NCBI RefSeq assembly: GCF_041381155.1
Contig: NC_091135.1
Span: forward strand, 55,441,997 to 55,505,996
DNA: 64,000 bases
Reading direction: 5' to 3'
From: Argopecten irradians
Taxonomy: Eukaryota > Mollusca > Bivalvia > Pectinida > Pectinidae
The position numbers and the translations under genes were made by a program. Positions 62,067 to 64,000 of the stretch are shown here, in pieces; the first letter of the stretch is position 1; each line of letters opens with the position of its first letter. The notes beneath the pieces were generated by a model. It saw only the letters and a program-made list of their open reading frames with translations. It made no database searches and was not told where the DNA came from.

Positions 62067-64000
62067 TTAAAAAAAAAACTCTTTTTTTTTTTTTTTAGAT
62101 GACCCAATGTCATTTATGTCATTTATGTAATAAGACTTTACATATCAAGGGCTGATATTTCAACTGCATTTGTCATTATAAATCAATCAAATGTATTTAC
62201 ATCTAGAATGACTGATGATTTAGAAATTAATATATGCCAGTTTTGTGATTGAATTGTAGACTTTAGCTATTGGAATAATGCAAAACTGATAGAAATGTCC
62301 AAATAAGTGTCCACCTAATTTTGCTTTATGTGTTTCACCCTGGGTATATCTTAGGCTAACTACACCAATCAAATTCTACCTTATAAAACTCATGCTGGGC
62401 CATATTGTTCAATGGTAAGGTGACACACACTGATTTTTAATAAGACTAAATTTGACACATGTTCTCAGTATTTAAACAGTGCTTTATACATGTACCTTAA
62501 AAGGAGAGAGAAAAGCCATCAACTTTTCTTTCTGCTTTGACACACCACTTCAGGTCCATGCAAAGTGTTTTGAAAAATTAATCAAACAAATTGATTCTGT
62601 CGGACTGTTGACTGTACGGATTTAGAGTTGTTAAAGATCACTGGCTATATAGAGTTATTGTTACTAACTGTAATACCACAGGTCTATATAAACATATAGC
62701 GACCACCTTACCCTAAGATTGATCACAACGGATTAAATCCACTATTGACATAGTTCCTAACTATATGGATACAGGACTGGACAATTAGATTCAATGGTAA
62801 AAGCTGTTCCCTCTGTTAGAAGTTCTGGGCTGAGTTCTGACTTTTGATTTTGTCCTGATACATTTAGTGTCCTATTAAAGGCCCACTGTATTCCCGAAAC
62901 AATTATTTTAAGTTTATTAATAACATCAGAAGATATCTTTATGCTGGGTTTAAAATCAATTATTCTAGATAGCTTATATTTCCGGTGTCTATCTAGACTT
63001 ATAATGTCTATAGTTGGAATCTTGTTCCTAAGTTGTCACCAGATTTCTGTAACACTCAGAATCAGTAACAACACTCCACTCGTTAATTGATACATTTTCA
63101 CTGTTGGCATTGTTCAGTGCATGACTGCCAGTCACTTAGTTTGACGTCATTATCACTGTGACGTCAGCATTGTCGTGTTGGCGATCATGGGAGATAGCCA
63201 ATGGCTGGTCTGTCCATGATGATAGTGGCATGTTTATTCGTTATAATTCAACACTTCATTAAATTTGCTGTCGTCTAGTTGGCATTCATTCTTCTATAAT
63301 TGCATACTGTTTGATTTGGTATATATATCCAAATCCTAAACTCTTTCCTTTGAAATTAACTTAATAGCAGACGATGTAAAAACCTTGGCCAATTACTATA
63401 TGTCATATTTCAGTGTAGCATTACACATTTAAAACACTGAGCTATGTGTTGGCTGTCAAAGTGTTATTTAAATGTGATTATGGGTCAGTGTTGTGAATTC
63501 CCAGCGGAGAAACATGATCGAGCTTTTAGTTTCTTTTCAGAATCTGTTCAATTAACCTGACAAATGTTTAATCTATATATAGCTAACCCTGTATGTAGTT
63601 GCTGATATTATGTTGTTTGTTCCCAATAAGTTGAGATTTGTACCACAGACCTTGTCTATGCCCTAAGTCAATACCATTTACCTATCGACAAAGCAATGTG
63701 AGCTGCCCATCAGAAATATATTTTAGTATTATCCTTTGTACACTCTATACTTCTGATCAATACCACGGCACATCCTCAAATTAAACTTCGTCCTCTGTGG
63801 CGTTTTTGTAATAGTTCAATATCACCATTCATTTGACAATTGTTGAATTTCCTTACTCAAACATTTGAGCCGATAGGATCATGATTTGGCTCATACATGT
63901 TTACATATGTGTTGCTATACAGATCAAGCTGACATCAGTCATGTTAAATTTGTTACCTCTCAAGATTAAACACAAAAAACACTTTTCTCCAGTATTTACA
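62067..64000. other. Right-hand intergenic DNA
   Basis: It starts with an A-run followed by a long T-run (62068-62096). TTAAAGGCCCACTG at 62875 resembles the family B left terminus, and CCCGAAAC follows, but no matching right end is seen before the window ends. TGACGTCA occurs twice, at 63142 and 63159. No gene is recognised. Confidence 0.55.
62875..62905 (+). mobile_element. Possible left end of a further TTAA/TIR (family B-like) element
   Basis: TTAAAGGCCCACTGTATTCC then CGAAAC resembles the family B end (TTAAAGGGCCACTACCTTTC then CGAAAC). The right end was not found in the window, so it is either truncated or extends further. Confidence 0.4.

Noticed and set aside
58213..62113. Many 60-353 codon frames in the 54 bp array
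   Set aside because: The period is 18 codons and several frames are open at once on both strands; repeat artefacts.

Overview
This is a eukaryotic, intron-rich, AT-rich window, most likely from a lophotrochozoan and probably a bivalve mollusc. It holds one protein-coding gene I can prove: a complete G-protein alpha-s (Gs-alpha, GNAS-type) gene on the + strand, in 11 coding exons between 11829 and 36851. Joined, the exons encode 378 residues with every G-alpha guanine-nucleotide motif and the Gs C-terminus QYELL. The bivalve assignment is an inference. It rests on the style of the Gs protein and on dispersed repeats that I recall, without a search, as common in scallop and oyster DNA.

Layout. 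1-8045: a minisatellite of about 62 bp, cut by the left edge. 8046-11110: nested and interrupted transposable elements, with degenerate minisatellite remnants between them. 11111-11828: 5' flank of the Gs gene. 11829-36851: the Gs gene. Its introns 5 and 6 (9.2 and 6.0 kb) carry three minisatellites (55, 36 and 23-31 bp units) and several small terminal-inverted-repeat (TIR) elements, including one of 3.03 kb. 36852 to about 43.85 kb: probable 3' UTR and 3' flank, with two more minisatellites (37 and 64 bp units) and four possible poly(A) signals. 43.9-49.6 kb: intergenic, with three miniature TIR elements and one speculative first exon near 47.63 kb. 49.66-62.07 kb: three long minisatellites (51, 24 and 54 bp units) separated by short unique DNA. 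62.07-64.0 kb: unique DNA with no recognised gene.

Nine minisatellite arrays occupy about 26 kb, roughly 40 percent of the window. Nearly all long open reading frames lie in arrays whose period is a multiple of three (51, 24 or 54 bp). They are open on both strands and in several frames, so I treat them as repeat artefacts and not as genes.

The most unusual content is the repeat biology. It includes nine unrelated minisatellites around one conserved signalling gene, higher-order duplications inside arrays, TIR elements flanked by TTAA, elements nested in elements, and a minisatellite ending about 90 bp before a splice acceptor. I found no convincing evidence of a new protein system.
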